Made by a program: the position numbers and the translations under genes. A stretch of DNA of 12,417 nucleotides. Source: JAAZAI01 sp050942875. GTDB taxonomy: Bacteria > Verrucomicrobiota > Kiritimatiellia > RFP12 > UBA3636. A model generated the notes under the pieces. The model did not search any database. It was not told the origin of the DNA and was given only the letters and a program-made list of their open reading frames with translations. The stretch lies in contig JBMNOD010000095.1 of assembly GCA_050942875.1 (NCBI GenBank), positions 1 to 12,417 of the forward strand, in the 5' to 3' direction. Below, piece after piece: positions 1 through 8,717 of the stretch (within the stretch, counting starts at the first letter, position 1; each line of letters begins with the position of its first letter).

Positions 1-27
1 AAAAAGTAGCAAAAAGAAACTCATTTC

Positions 28-109
28 CACCCCCAGCCCTGTTGATAAGTTGGGCCTCAAGGGGCTTTGAAGGCCCCCCGGCCAACTTACCAACAGGCGT
101 GCGGGGGTG
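28..109. repeat. Long imperfect inverted repeat (large hairpin)
   Basis: The arms 38-53 (CCTGTTGATAAGTTGG) and 82-97 (CCAACTTACCAACAGG) pair over 16 positions with one mismatch. Outside them GC 36-37 pairs with GC 101-102, and CACCCCC (28-34) pairs with GGGGGTG (103-109), so the stem covers about 25 pairs with small bulges. The apical part holds GGGCCT (52-57) and AGGCCC (71-76). It is not followed by a T-tract on the + strand, so it does not look like an intrinsic terminator. It may be a dispersed palindromic repeat or a miniature element. Confidence 0.75.
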
Positions 110-170
110 TTTATACCAGTGGGTGGCAGGGTGTCGACTCCGCCCGTGACAAGCGAACGAAGCGCCTTTG

Positions 171-193
171 CGCTGGAGCCCGCCGTCCTCGGC
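171..193. repeat. 23-bp direct repeat, copy 1 of 2
   Basis: This 23-mer starts CGCTGGAGCCCGCC and ends GTCCTCGGC, and it recurs exactly at 304-326, 133 bp downstream. It contains the small stem GCCG-TCCT-CGGC. A related element with the same TCCT loop lies at 12151-12170, which suggests a dispersed genomic repeat family. Confidence 0.8.
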
Positions 194-219
194 GTGGCCG
201 TTCGCCATGGAGCCGTTCA

Positions 220-294
220 CGTACCCGTTCCCAGCGAAGCGGTACCCGTTCGTGAAAACGCAAATGAAGGGGGGCGTGTACGGGAACGTGTACG
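220..294. repeat. Loose inverted repeat with GTACCCGTT-type arms
   Basis: CGTACCCGTTCC at 220-231 and GGAACGTGTACG at 283-294 are reverse complements at 11 of 12 positions. A further copy of the left motif (GGTACCCGTTCG) lies at 241-252. The loop is over 50 bases, so this may be a decayed repeat rather than a working hairpin. Confidence 0.4.
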
Positions 295-303
295 ATTCGA
301 AAA

Positions 304-326
304 CGCTGGAGCCCGCCGTCCTCGGC
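304..326. repeat. 23-bp direct repeat, copy 2 of 2
   Basis: This is an exact second copy of the 23-mer at 171-193. The inverted GTACCCGTT motifs lie between the two copies, so the 171-326 segment reads as a small composite repeat. Confidence 0.8.
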
Positions 327-353
327 TCGGCTGGTCGCAGATTGTGGCAGGAA

Positions 354-376
354 AATAAGGGACAGACCCCTGAAAA
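354..376. repeat. GGGACAGACCCC direct repeat, copy 1
   Basis: The 23-mer has the core AAGGGACAGACCCCTGAAA and recurs exactly at 438-460, 84 bp downstream. From memory, GGGGTCTGTCCC-type sequences are dispersed repeats in several phyla and often accompany REP-associated Y1 (IS200-like) transposases. No transposase is visible here, so that link is inference only. Confidence 0.75.
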
Positions 377-437
377 CCCGTGGTGGCGGCGAGTTGAGCG
401 AGCATAAGCGTCACATTGGCTAGTTCAAAACACGAAG

Positions 438-460
438 AATAAGGGACAGACCCCTGAAAA
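438..460. repeat. GGGACAGACCCC direct repeat, copy 2
   Basis: This copy is identical over 23 bases to the one at 354-376. The 61 bases between the copies contain no gene. The pair could be two solo copies, or the ends of a small internally deleted element. Confidence 0.75.
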
Positions 461-472
461 TGTGGATTTCAC

Positions 473-502
473 TGGACAAGGCGGGGTGGCGGGAAGTAAG
501 AT
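473..502 (+). promoter_or_regulatory. Possible sigma-70-type promoter for the operon
   Basis: TGGACA at 473-478 matches TTGACA at 5 of 6 positions. TAAGAT at 497-502 matches TATAAT at 4 of 6, with an 18-bp spacer. It would start transcription near 509, about 95 bases before the oxidoreductase start. It is the best candidate I found upstream, but matches of this quality are common by chance. Confidence 0.25.
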
Positions 503-602
503 TCGGGCGTCGCATGGAGAAATGATGAATGATTAAGCCTTGCAAATCGAATGAGGATGGGGTGGTCGTTGCGACAGGCCGCCGCTTTTGGAGTCGAGCA
601 CT

Positions 603-1604
603 ATGAAAACAGTTGTGGTTGGCGCCGGGGGAATTTCCAATGCGTGGTTCCCCGTGTTGGTCGCGGCAGGGGTCGAAGTGGCCGGGATCGTCGACATCAA
701 TCCCGGGAACGCCCGGAATCAGGCCGGGAAACATGCGCTGTCCCCCGTCATCTCGACCGACTTGAAAAAGACGCTCAGGACGATCAAGCCCGATTTCGTG
801 CTCGATTTGACGGTTCCCGAGGCGCATTGTTCGGTCACGTGCACGGCATTGCGTGCGGGGTATCCCGTTCTTGGGGAAAAGCCGATGGCGACGTCCATGG
901 CCCAGGCTCGGCGGATGGTCAGGGCTTCGGAGGAGTCCGGGAAGCTGTACATGGTTTCGCAATCCCGGCGCTACGAGCGTTTTCACGAGGGGATTGCGCG
1001 TTTTGTCGCTTCGGGGAGGTTCGGCGCGCTGACGTCCTTGAACTGTTCGTTCTACATTGGCGCGCACTTTGGCGGTTTTCGCGACGAGATGGACAGTCCG
1101 CTCATTCTCGACATGGCCATCCACCATTTCGACCTCGCCCGGATGTTCAGTCGGGCGGATCCGGTCGCCGTCTATGCCAAGGAGTTCAATCCGCAAGGCT
1201 CCTGGTACCAGGGCGATGCCGCCGCGTCCTGCATTTTCGAGATGTTCGACGGGATCGTCTTCACGTATGCGGGAAGCTGGTGCGCCAACGGCTTTTCAAC
1301 TTCCTGGCATGGCGATTGGCGTTTGATCGGCGAACAGGGGGCGGTCGTGTATGCGCGCGACCAGCCGCCTGCGGGCGAGGTGGTTTCGGAAGCCGCCGGC
1401 TTCCAGCATCCCACCGCGCCCTGCGCCGTCGATCCCGTGCCGACGCCCCCGACCATGAGCGGCGCGTTGGCGGAATTTCTCGCGGCGCTCGACGGCGGTC
1501 CCATTCCGCAAGGCGAATGCCACGACAACATCAAATCCCTCGCAATGGTCTTCGGCGCGATCGAAAGCTCGCGCAAAGGCAAGCGCGTGGAAATCAAATG
1601 CTAA
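603..1604 (+). CDS. Gfo/Idh/MocA-family oxidoreductase
   Basis: The product is 333 residues and probably a cytoplasmic NAD(P)-dependent sugar or polyol dehydrogenase; the substrate cannot be read from the sequence. The N-terminal Rossmann fold opens with VVVGAGGIS (residues 4-12) carrying the dinucleotide-binding glycines. The family Glu-Lys-Pro motif is at residues 92-94. The catalytic-helix pattern is at 170-177 (DMAIHHFD), with His174 and Asp177 in the usual H-x-x-D arrangement. The length is typical of the family. ATG 603 is chosen because GGAG (590-593) lies nine bases upstream; an in-frame TTG at 588 would add five residues but has no better site. The last seven bases overlap the recC start, so it is probably the first gene of the recCBD transcript, although its chemistry has no known link to recombination. 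Confidence 0.9.
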   Translation: MKTVVVGAGGISNAWFPVLVAAGVEVAGIVDINPGNARNQAGKHALSPVISTDLKKTLRTIKPDFVLDLTVPEAHCSVTCTALRAGYPVLGEKPMATSMAQARRMVRASEESGKLYMVSQSRRYERFHEGIARFVASGRFGALTSLNCSFYIGAHFGGFRDEMDSPLILDMAIHHFDLARMFSRADPVAVYAKEFNPQGSWYQGDAAASCIFEMFDGIVFTYAGSWCANGFSTSWHGDWRLIGEQGAVVYARDQPPAGEVVSEAAGFQHPTAPCAVDPVPTPPTMSGALAEFLAALDGGPIPQGECHDNIKSLAMVFGAIESSRKGKRVEIKC

Positions 1605-4600
1605 TCGCGATGACGCCGACAATCCATTGGAGCGACAGCCTGGAGAAGCTCGCCGAGACGATGTTTGCGCAGCCGGATGCATCGGGCGATCCGTTTGCGC
1701 GGGAGTGCGTCGTCGTGGGCGGCGCCGTGGTCGAGGGTTGGCTGAAGCAGCGGTACCTGCTGGATCGGCCGGCCGGCGGTCGCGAGCGTCCGCTGCTGGC
1801 CAATCGCGAGTTCGTGCCGATCCATCCGTTCGTCAACGACTGGCTCGCCAAGGCCGTCGAGGGCACGCCGATCGGGGCGCGCGATCCGGCGAGCCATCCG
1901 TATTCGAAGCGCGCGCTCCAATGGCGCATCCACGCGCTGCTCCAAAACCATCCCGGCCGCTTCGCGCCGCTCGCCCGCTACATCGGCGCCGACGCCCGGG
2001 TGGCCGACCGCCGCCGCTGGGGGCTCGCCGGCAAGCTGGCGCAGCTCTTCGACGACTACCAGAACTACCGCCCCGAAATGCTCGCCGCCTGGAAGGCGGG
2101 GCGCGCCCATCCCGCCGCCGATCCGGATCTCGAGTGGCAGGCGGACTTGTGGCGCGCGCTGCTCGCGGAGCATCCGCGCTCGTACGTGGACGAGTTTCTC
2201 GCGATCAAGAACGCGGATTTGCTTGCTTCGAGCGGGATTGACAAACGGTATCGCCGCCTTTCGGTCTTCCACGTCTCCGCCATGCCGAAGGCGTATCTCG
2301 ATTTCTTCGCCGAAGTCGCGAAGCTCCTTCCGGTGACGCTCTACTGCTTCAACCCCTCGCGGGATTTCTGGATTGAAGATCCCGCGATGAAAACCCATCT
2401 GCGCGAACTCGCCGAGAGCGGCGAAACGCCGGCGTGGATGGAGCCCCTGCATCCGCTCCTCAACGGCTTCGGCCGCGGCGTGCAGGCGTTCCTGGCCAAC
2501 CTCGTCGACTGGGTCGAAGGACAGGTGAACAACGAAGAAGCCTGGGGCGACGACAAAGGCGGCACGCTTCTGCAGCAAGTCCAGCGCGGCATCCGCGACA
2601 AAGACGCCGCCGCCGAGTACGCCGCGTCGCAGGACGGGTCGATCCAGCTTCACGTCTGCCACGGCGCCATGCGGGAGGTGCAGGTGGTGCGCGACTTGAT
2701 CCTCGCCTGGTTCGAGGCGCATCCGGAAAGCGAGCCGCGGGACGTCCAGGTGCTCGTGGCGGATTTCGAGACCTACGCGCCCTTCATCGAGTCCACTTTC
2801 CACATCAGCGATCCGGGGGCCCATCCCCCGTGCGTCATGAGCCGCCGCCCGTCGGTCGGCGCCGGCGCGGTCGGCGCGGCGTTTGTCCAGCTTCTCCACC
2901 TCGCGGAGAGTCGCATGACCGCGCCGGAGGTGATGGCGCTGCTCGAACTCGATCCCGTGCGAGAGGCGTGCGGCCTTTCGGTCGCCGACACGCAGGCGCT
3001 TCGCCGCCACATCGCCGACGCGGGCGTGCGCTGGGGCGCCGACGGCGACCATGTGAATCGGGTGCTGGGCCAAGGCGGCGTCCCGGACACCGTGACGTGG
3101 CGTCGCGGTCTCGACCGGCTCCTCGCCGGCTGGGCGCTGGGGCGGCTCGACGAGACGGCTGGCGATGGCGCGCTCGTCGCCGCCGGCGAGCTGGGCGATC
3201 TGCTTCCCATCGATTCGATCGAGGGCGACTCGGCTTCGCTCGTGGGCGTCCTCGGCCGTTTTTTCGACGACCTTTGCGAGACGGCCGCCGCGATGTCGCG
3301 GCCGCGCAAAGTCTCCGACTGGTGCGCGATGCTGTCGTCGCTGCTCGACCGGTTCTTCCGCTCGACGGAAAGCGCTTTCCAGGAGATCGCCGAAATCCGC
3401 CGCGCCATTCGGTCGGTCTCGTCGGCGTCGGCGATCTCGGGCGATCCGACGGTGTCCAGCGACGTCATCGCGGCGGCGGTCGAGGCGGAGCTTGGCGGCA
3501 TGGCGCCGTCGGGCAACTGCGCCGCGAACGCGGTGCTTTTCTCGCCGCTTCAGACCCTGCAGCCCACGCCCCGGCGACTGCTGATCATGATGGGGCTCAA
3601 CGAAGGCGCCTTTCCGCGCGCCGACGACTTCGCGGCGTTCGATCTGCTCAGTCGCCATCCGCGCTACGGCGACCGCTCGCTGCGGCGCGAAGACCGTCTC
3701 GCCTTTCTCGAAGCGCTGATGTGCGCGCGCGACCGGCTCGTCATCACCTACACCGGCCGCGACATCGCGAACAACGCCGAGATTCCCCCGTCGCCCGCCG
3801 TCACGGAGCTTGTTCAGCATCTTGGCGAGCGCGTCAAGGCGGTCGAGCATCGCCTGCATGCATTCCATCCCGCCTATTTCTCCGGCGTCGGCGCGTTGCG
3901 GTCGTATTCCACGGCGGACTACGCTGCCGCGGCCGTGCTCGCGGCGACGTCGCGTGGCGACGCGCCGTCGGACGTCGTTGCGCCCGCGTCCGCTGCGCCC
4001 GCCATCGCGGATGCATCCGCGCCCGCGACGCCCGCGACGCCTGCCATCGTGGATGCGCCTGCGTCCGCATCCGATGCGCCTGCCGAGGGTCCGCGCCCGC
4101 TCGACCTGAACGATCTTGCGTGGTTCTTCCACAATCCGGCGGAAAAATTCTACACGCAGGTTTTGGAGGCGCGTTTGGACGACCCCCAGAAAGATCGTCT
4201 CGACGAAAGCGAGTGTTTTGAACCCGACGCGCTTGAAGCGTTTGGAATCAACCAGCATTTGATCAGCGTCCTGGTGGATCCCAATCCAGCGGCGTCGGAC
4301 GACGCCGTCATCGCCGAGCTCCAGGAGCGGACGATGATTCCGCTGGGAAAGCTGGGGGTCGAAAAGACGCGCGCGCGCCTCGATGCCTTGCGCGCGTTGC
4401 TCCAAGGGACGTCGGAGGCGACGGGCGTCCCGTATCCCAAGTTGATTCGCGACGCCTTCGATGCGAAGCCGACGCCCGTGCGCGTCGTTGTCGGGCCCTA
4501 TGAAATCACCGGCGGCATTGCGTTGCTGTCTTGTGGCGGCGGCCGGAACGTTGCCGTGGACTTCCGGTTTTCATCCATCCAGCCCAAGCGGCGCATCCCG

Positions 4601-5041
4601 TCGTGGATCACCCATCTCGTGGGTCACGCCGCGGGATTGCGCTTCACGTCCGTGATCATCGGCAAGAAAACGGAAAAAAAGGAAGAGGCGATGATCGAGG
4701 AGGTCTTTCCGCCGCTGGATGCCGAAGCGGCGTCGCGGATCCTTGAAGGCGTCCTTGCGCTTTATTCGGAAGGGCTCGCGCGGCCGCTGCCTTTCGCCCC
4801 CGTAAGCTCCCATGCGTATGCCGAGGCGATGCGTTCGGAGTCGCCGACGGAGGCCGACGGCCTCAACGCCGCCGACAAAAAATGGAACGACTACAACTAT
4901 CCCGAGAGCGCCAACCTCTATTTGTGGACGGTCTGGGGCGCTGCCGGACCGATGGCGGATCCCGATTTCGGGCGTGTGGCGACGACGTTCTGGACGCCGC
5001 TGCTGGATGCGAAGGCGGTCAACGAGGAGGGGGCGGAATGA
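1598..5041 (+). CDS. recC: RecBCD enzyme subunit RecC
   Basis: RecC is the scaffold of RecBCD. It holds the RecB and RecD motors, splits the strands and scans the 3' strand for Chi. The product is 1147 residues against about 1122 in E. coli. The family stretch near residue 348 (SIQLHVCHGAMREVQVVRD) and the following VLVADFETYAPFIESTF near 385 match E. coli RecC closely in pattern, as does the later ESRMTAPEVMALLELDPV region. The C-terminal part resumes at about 835 (DLNDLAWFFHNPAEKF). An Ala/Pro-rich low-complexity insert of roughly 50 residues (about 783-833) precedes it and is probably a flexible linker. ATG 1598 overlaps the oxidoreductase stop by seven bases with only a weak ribosome site, implying coupling; ATG 1610 is an alternative. 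The stop overlaps the recB start. Confidence 0.95.
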   Translation: MLIAMTPTIHWSDSLEKLAETMFAQPDASGDPFARECVVVGGAVVEGWLKQRYLLDRPAGGRERPLLANREFVPIHPFVNDWLAKAVEGTPIGARDPASHPYSKRALQWRIHALLQNHPGRFAPLARYIGADARVADRRRWGLAGKLAQLFDDYQNYRPEMLAAWKAGRAHPAADPDLEWQADLWRALLAEHPRSYVDEFLAIKNADLLASSGIDKRYRRLSVFHVSAMPKAYLDFFAEVAKLLPVTLYCFNPSRDFWIEDPAMKTHLRELAESGETPAWMEPLHPLLNGFGRGVQAFLANLVDWVEGQVNNEEAWGDDKGGTLLQQVQRGIRDKDAAAEYAASQDGSIQLHVCHGAMREVQVVRDLILAWFEAHPESEPRDVQVLVADFETYAPFIESTFHISDPGAHPPCVMSRRPSVGAGAVGAAFVQLLHLAESRMTAPEVMALLELDPVREACGLSVADTQALRRHIADAGVRWGADGDHVNRVLGQGGVPDTVTWRRGLDRLLAGWALGRLDETAGDGALVAAGELGDLLPIDSIEGDSASLVGVLGRFFDDLCETAAAMSRPRKVSDWCAMLSSLLDRFFRSTESAFQEIAEIRRAIRSVSSASAISGDPTVSSDVIAAAVEAELGGMAPSGNCAANAVLFSPLQTLQPTPRRLLIMMGLNEGAFPRADDFAAFDLLSRHPRYGDRSLRREDRLAFLEALMCARDRLVITYTGRDIANNAEIPPSPAVTELVQHLGERVKAVEHRLHAFHPAYFSGVGALRSYSTADYAAAAVLAATSRGDAPSDVVAPASAAPAIADASAPATPATPAIVDAPASASDAPAEGPRPLDLNDLAWFFHNPAEKFYTQVLEARLDDPQKDRLDESECFEPDALEAFGINQHLISVLVDPNPAASDDAVIAELQERTMIPLGKLGVEKTRARLDALRALLQGTSEATGVPYPKLIRDAFDAKPTPVRVVVGPYEITGGIALLSCGGGRNVAVDFRFSSIQPKRRIPSWITHLVGHAAGLRFTSVIIGKKTEKKEEAMIEEVFPPLDAEAASRILEGVLALYSEGLARPLPFAPVSSHAYAEAMRSESPTEADGLNAADKKWNDYNYPESANLYLWTVWGAAGPMADPDFGRVATTFWTPLLDAKAVNEEGAE

Positions 5042-8000
5042 ATTTCTCCGAACAGATTTTTGCGGCGGACTTTGAATTGGCGGGCATGCACCTCGTCGCC
5101 GCCAGCGCCGGCACGGGCAAGACGTACAGCATCCAGACGCTCTACCTGAGGCTCGTCCTCGTCGAGGGGCTCACGGTGCAGCAGATCCTCGTCGTCACGT
5201 TCACCAAGGCCGCCACCAAGGAGCTGAAGGAGCGGTTGCAGAAGGTGCTCCGCGAAGCGCTCGACTACCAGAAAGGCGTGGAGGAGGCGAAGGAAAAGGA
5301 GGAGGAAAAGGAGGAAAGGCAGGAGAAGCAGGAGAAGAAGAAGCCCGAGGAGCGGATCGTCCGGATGGCCGAACTGGCGGCGGCGAAGGGAATCGACTCC
5401 AAGCAGGCGATCTCGCGACTGACGCTGGCGCTGCTGGATTTCGACCTTGCGGCCATCTACACGATCCATGGCTTCTGCAAGCGCATGCTCGGCCGCTTCG
5501 CCTTCGAGACGGGGCAGCCGTTCGACGTCGAGCCGACCGAGGCTTCCGATGCCGAAATCGTCGAGCGCTGCCAGGACTGGTGGCGGACGAACATCGTCGC
5601 GGCAGGCGAGACGGAGGTCGACTTCAGCCTCGACGAGCTCGTGAAGCTCACCAAGCGCCTGGTCTCCAAGCCCGACGCCGTGAACAACGACGACACCGCG
5701 CTCACGCAGGCGGCCGGCGCCGTCGCGCGCGACTACCGGGCGGGGCGCGCGACGTCCCGCACCGTCACGTTCGACGACTACCTGCTCAATTTGCGGCAGG
5801 CGCTGCGCGACGATGGCGACGCCGGCCCGTTGCACGCGGCGCTGCGCGAGGAATTCCACGCGGCGCTCATCGACGAGTTCCAGGATACCGATCCAGTCCA
5901 GTGGGGCATCTTCAGCAATCTCTTCGGCAGCCGGAAGGAGGTGCCGTGCTTCCTGGTCGGCGACCCCAAGCAGGCGATCTACCGCTTCCGCAACGGCGAC
6001 ATCGAGACGTACGTGCGGGCGACGCAGGGCATCCCCGAAGACGCCCGGCACGAACTCGACACCAACTACCGCTCGGAGGCGCGCCTGATCGCCGCCGTCA
6101 ACCAGATCTTCATGGATCGTCCGCGGGGAAACACGAATCAGACGTTTGGCCACTCCGCGATTCCCTACCAAACCCCGCTCAAGGCGAAGGGCAAGGAGCC
6201 CGCCGAGTCGCTCACCGTCGGTGGCGCGATCGACGAGCGACCGTTTAAAATTTGGCTGGCGCCCTTTTTGGCAAGCCGCGCCGGCATTCCCGGCAGCAAG
6301 TCCGACACGGCGCACGAGACGTACCGGATCGTGGCGGCCGGCATCGCCGACCTCCTCGCCGACGAGGCGGTGCGCATCGCCGGCGAGCTCGTGCGCCCCG
6401 GGCAGATCGCCGTGCTTGTGCATCAGCATTATGAAGCCGACATGATCCAGGGGGAGCTCCGCGCACTGGGCGTCCCCAGCATCCGCCAGGGCACGGGCAA
6501 CGTCTGGAAGACCGACGAGGCGAACGAGCTCTGGATGTTCCTCAAGACGGTGATCGACCCGCAGGACACCGGGTCGCTGCGCGGCTTCCTGATCACGCCG
6601 TGGATTGGCCTGTCCCCCGACGACATCATGGCGCTCAATGCCGGCGAGCCGGTGTCGTTCCCTGGCGCCGGCGGCGCCGCGCTTGCGCTTGAGGATTGGG
6701 TCGCCCGCTTCGAGACCTGGCGCGAGACGTGGCGGCGTCGCGGCTTCCCGGCGATGTTCGCCCAGGCGACCGCGACGCTCGGGCTTCGCGCGCGCCTGGT
6801 TGCGCTGCCGGATGGACTCCGCCGCCTCGCCAACATCGCGCACCTCGTCGAACTCGTCCAATGCGAAATCGTCCAGGGACGCAAGTCGCCGGAAGTCACG
6901 CTCGGCTGGATCCAGGATCAACTCGCCGACAGCGAGAGCGGCGGGGCGAATGAATTGCGCATGGAATCCGACGACGACGCGGTGCGAATCATGACGGTCT
7001 TCGCCAGCAAGGGCCTCCAGTTCCCCGTCGTCTTCGCGCCCACGCTCTACATGCTCTCCCCCAAGAGCAAGCGGAAGGCTTTCTTCTACGAATACCATGA
7101 CGCCGAGACCGGCGCGCTCCGCATCACGACGAAAAAGGACACGGGGCAGGGAGCCGAGGAAAAAGAGGTCGACGATGAACATGTGCGCCACATCTACGTC
7201 GCCCTCACACGCGCCGTCCATCGCACGGTCGTCTTCACGATCCCCCCGGAACGCGTCGGCAGAGGCGGACAATCCTTGATTCGCCTGATCGGCGACGCGA
7301 CGACCGCCCCGGGGAAGGCGGAGGACTTTTTTGGCTCCGTGACCCACGAGCCCGCCGCCGTGACCGTGGTCGATTATACGGAGACCGGCCCCGACGGGAA
7401 GCCCTACCAGCTTCCCGAGGTGGCCGTGGCCGCCCCGCCGCAGATGCCGACAATCGACGTCTCGCGTGGACATGGCAGCTTTTCCTCGCTGGCGCCGCGA
7501 GGCGAGGCGGGCGATGCATCGCCCGCCGCTGCGGCGACGGAAGACTCCGCGAAGAACCGCGACGGCGAGACTTGCGAGGAAGGCGCCGTTACCGTCGTTT
7601 CAGACGACGCGCCGCCTGTCGGCATCTTCGCGTTTCCGGCAGGCGCCCGGACGGGCACCTGCTGGCACGAGATTTTCGAGGACGTCCCCTTCGGCATTGC
7701 GGACGAGCCGCTTCGCGAGGTCGTCGCCGACAAGCTCGCGGCCTACGGCTTCCTCGCCAAAGCCGAGGAGGCCGAAGGCCGGTTGGCGGCGACGTTCGGC
7801 ATGGTGCGGCGCGTGCTCGACTGCACGCTGCCTTCGGAAAACGATGCCCGCGGCGGTTTCGCGCTCAAGACGATCGGCGATGCCGACCGCATCGCCGAAT
7901 GGGAGTTCCACTTCCCGACGCCGCGGGATCGGCGAACCTCCGCGATCAAGTCGGCCGTCGCGCGGCATGAACGCTATCGGGCCTTCACGGATGCGCTTGG

Positions 8001-8373
8001 CAATTGGGATCGCGCCATTCCCGGCGGCTACCTGACCGGCTTCCTCGACTTGCTCTTCCGCCACGACGGACGCTATTACATCATCGACTGGAAGTCCAAC
8101 CGTCGCGGAGGGCGTCAGTCGGACTTCGATGCGGACGGCGTGCGCGAGGAGATGTCGGCCCACGGCTACTGGCTCCAGTTTTTGATTTACACCGTGGCGG
8201 TCCACCAGCATCTCAAGGCGACGCTGCCCGGCTACGACTACGACCGCCATTTCGGCGGCGTTTACTATCTCTTTCTGCGCGGCATCGACGGCAGCGGCGA
8301 TGGCATCTACGCCGATCGCCCGCCCTTGGCGCTTGTCGAGGAATTGTCGCGGATTCTGGGGGAGTTTGAATGA
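5038..8373 (+). CDS. recB: RecBCD enzyme subunit RecB (helicase-nuclease)
   Basis: RecB is the 3'-5' superfamily 1A helicase and the only nuclease of RecBCD. The product is 1111 residues against about 1180 in E. coli. Visible motifs are Walker A SAGTGKTY (23-30), IYTIHGFCKRM, motif II DEFQDTD (279-285), motif III GDPKQAIYRFRNGD (308-321), TNYRS, motif V (649-661) and motif VI YVALTR (720-725). The C-terminal nuclease keeps His877, Asp1004, Asp1017 and Lys1019, matching E. coli H956, D1067, D1080 and K1082. Motif V reads VFASKGLQ, with Phe where His is usual. A Lys/Glu-rich insert of about 27 residues (81-107) and a linker near 815-860 are extra. ATG 5038 shares ATGA with the recC stop and follows GAGGAGGGGG. 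Its own stop sits in a second ATGA (8370-8373) at the edge of array A. Confidence 0.96.
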   Translation: MNFSEQIFAADFELAGMHLVAASAGTGKTYSIQTLYLRLVLVEGLTVQQILVVTFTKAATKELKERLQKVLREALDYQKGVEEAKEKEEEKEERQEKQEKKKPEERIVRMAELAAAKGIDSKQAISRLTLALLDFDLAAIYTIHGFCKRMLGRFAFETGQPFDVEPTEASDAEIVERCQDWWRTNIVAAGETEVDFSLDELVKLTKRLVSKPDAVNNDDTALTQAAGAVARDYRAGRATSRTVTFDDYLLNLRQALRDDGDAGPLHAALREEFHAALIDEFQDTDPVQWGIFSNLFGSRKEVPCFLVGDPKQAIYRFRNGDIETYVRATQGIPEDARHELDTNYRSEARLIAAVNQIFMDRPRGNTNQTFGHSAIPYQTPLKAKGKEPAESLTVGGAIDERPFKIWLAPFLASRAGIPGSKSDTAHETYRIVAAGIADLLADEAVRIAGELVRPGQIAVLVHQHYEADMIQGELRALGVPSIRQGTGNVWKTDEANELWMFLKTVIDPQDTGSLRGFLITPWIGLSPDDIMALNAGEPVSFPGAGGAALALEDWVARFETWRETWRRRGFPAMFAQATATLGLRARLVALPDGLRRLANIAHLVELVQCEIVQGRKSPEVTLGWIQDQLADSESGGANELRMESDDDAVRIMTVFASKGLQFPVVFAPTLYMLSPKSKRKAFFYEYHDAETGALRITTKKDTGQGAEEKEVDDEHVRHIYVALTRAVHRTVVFTIPPERVGRGGQSLIRLIGDATTAPGKAEDFFGSVTHEPAAVTVVDYTETGPDGKPYQLPEVAVAAPPQMPTIDVSRGHGSFSSLAPRGEAGDASPAAAATEDSAKNRDGETCEEGAVTVVSDDAPPVGIFAFPAGARTGTCWHEIFEDVPFGIADEPLREVVADKLAAYGFLAKAEEAEGRLAATFGMVRRVLDCTLPSENDARGGFALKTIGDADRIAEWEFHFPTPRDRRTSAIKSAVARHERYRAFTDALGNWDRAIPGGYLTGFLDLLFRHDGRYYIIDWKSNRRGGRQSDFDADGVREEMSAHGYWLQFLIYTVAVHQHLKATLPGYDYDRHFGGVYYLFLRGIDGSGDGIYADRPPLALVEELSRILGEFE
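7506..7527. repeat. Perfect 22-bp palindrome inside recB
   Basis: The left half GGCGGGCGATG is followed directly by its exact reverse complement. As RNA it gives a 9-bp stem with a TGCA loop. It lies in the low-complexity linker between the helicase and nuclease domains (about residues 823-830). The place tolerates inserts, so it may be a palindromic repeat that landed in the coding sequence without breaking the frame. Confidence 0.8.
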
Positions 8374-8506
8374 ATAAAGCTTTGTCGTCCAGAACTTTGT
8401 CGCGAGCTTTGCCGAATCCACAAGATCCCCAGAGCTTTGTCGCCCCAGCAACTTTGTCGCGAGCTTTGTCGAATCCACAAGATTTCCAAAGCTTTGTCGC
8501 CCAGCA

Positions 8507-8528
8507 ACTTTGTCGCGAACGACAAAGT
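8507..8528. repeat. Hinge hairpin of array A
   Basis: ACTTTGTCG (8507-8515) and CGACAAAGT (8520-8528) are perfect reverse complements around a CGAA loop. This is exactly where the octamers of array A change direction. Array B has the same structure at 9662-9683. Confidence 0.9.
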
Positions 8529-8536
8529 GGGAGACT

Positions 8537-8544
8537 GCTGGTGG
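8537..8544 (+). other. E. coli-type Chi octamer in array A
   Basis: GCTGGTGG, the Chi sequence of E. coli, lies nine bases after the hinge hairpin. An equivalent copy is in array B at 9692-9699. Chi sequences differ between phyla and this organism's Chi is unknown, so this may be coincidence carried by a repeated unit. Confidence 0.35.
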
Positions 8545-8717
8545 GTACGTCGACAAAGTTTTTTGCGACAAAGCTCACGACAAAGTGGGGAGGGTTGCCG
8601 ATGAATGCGTCGACAAAGGTTGCGACAAAGCTCACGACAAAGTGGGGAGGGTTGCAGATGAATGCGTCGACAAAGGTTGCGACAAAGCTCACGACAAAGC
8701 TTTGATGGAGTGAGGCT

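Larger units (their letters stand above)
1..602. other. Left intergenic region, no convincing gene
   Basis: I see no gene in these 602 bases. The open frames here are short, overlap each other, lack a good ribosome binding site and resemble no family I know. The stretch instead carries repeats: a long imperfect hairpin at 28-109, a 23-bp direct repeat pair (171-193, 304-326), a loose inverted repeat (220-231 with 283-294) and a second 23-bp pair (354-376, 438-460). A possible promoter lies at 473-502. The first nine bases could be the end of an upstream frame (Lys-Lys-stop), but nothing supports that. Confidence 0.6.
8380..8704. repeat. Array A: CGACAAAG/CTTTGTCG repeat array between recB and the four-helix gene
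   Basis: I count 17 exact octamers and one altered copy (CTTTGCCG). The left part (8380-8515) has the octamer as CTTTGTCG in units of about 57 bp starting at 8380, 8435 and 8492. The right part (8520-8699) has it as CGACAAAG, often 12 bp apart, with ATG-bearing units 57 bp apart at 8601 and 8658. The switch occurs at the hairpin 8507-8528. The array begins seven bases after the recB stop and ends in the palindrome CAAAGCTTTG (8695-8704), 14 bases before the next gene. Direct repeats separated by constant spacer-sized unique sequence are absent, so it is not CRISPR. Confidence 0.95.
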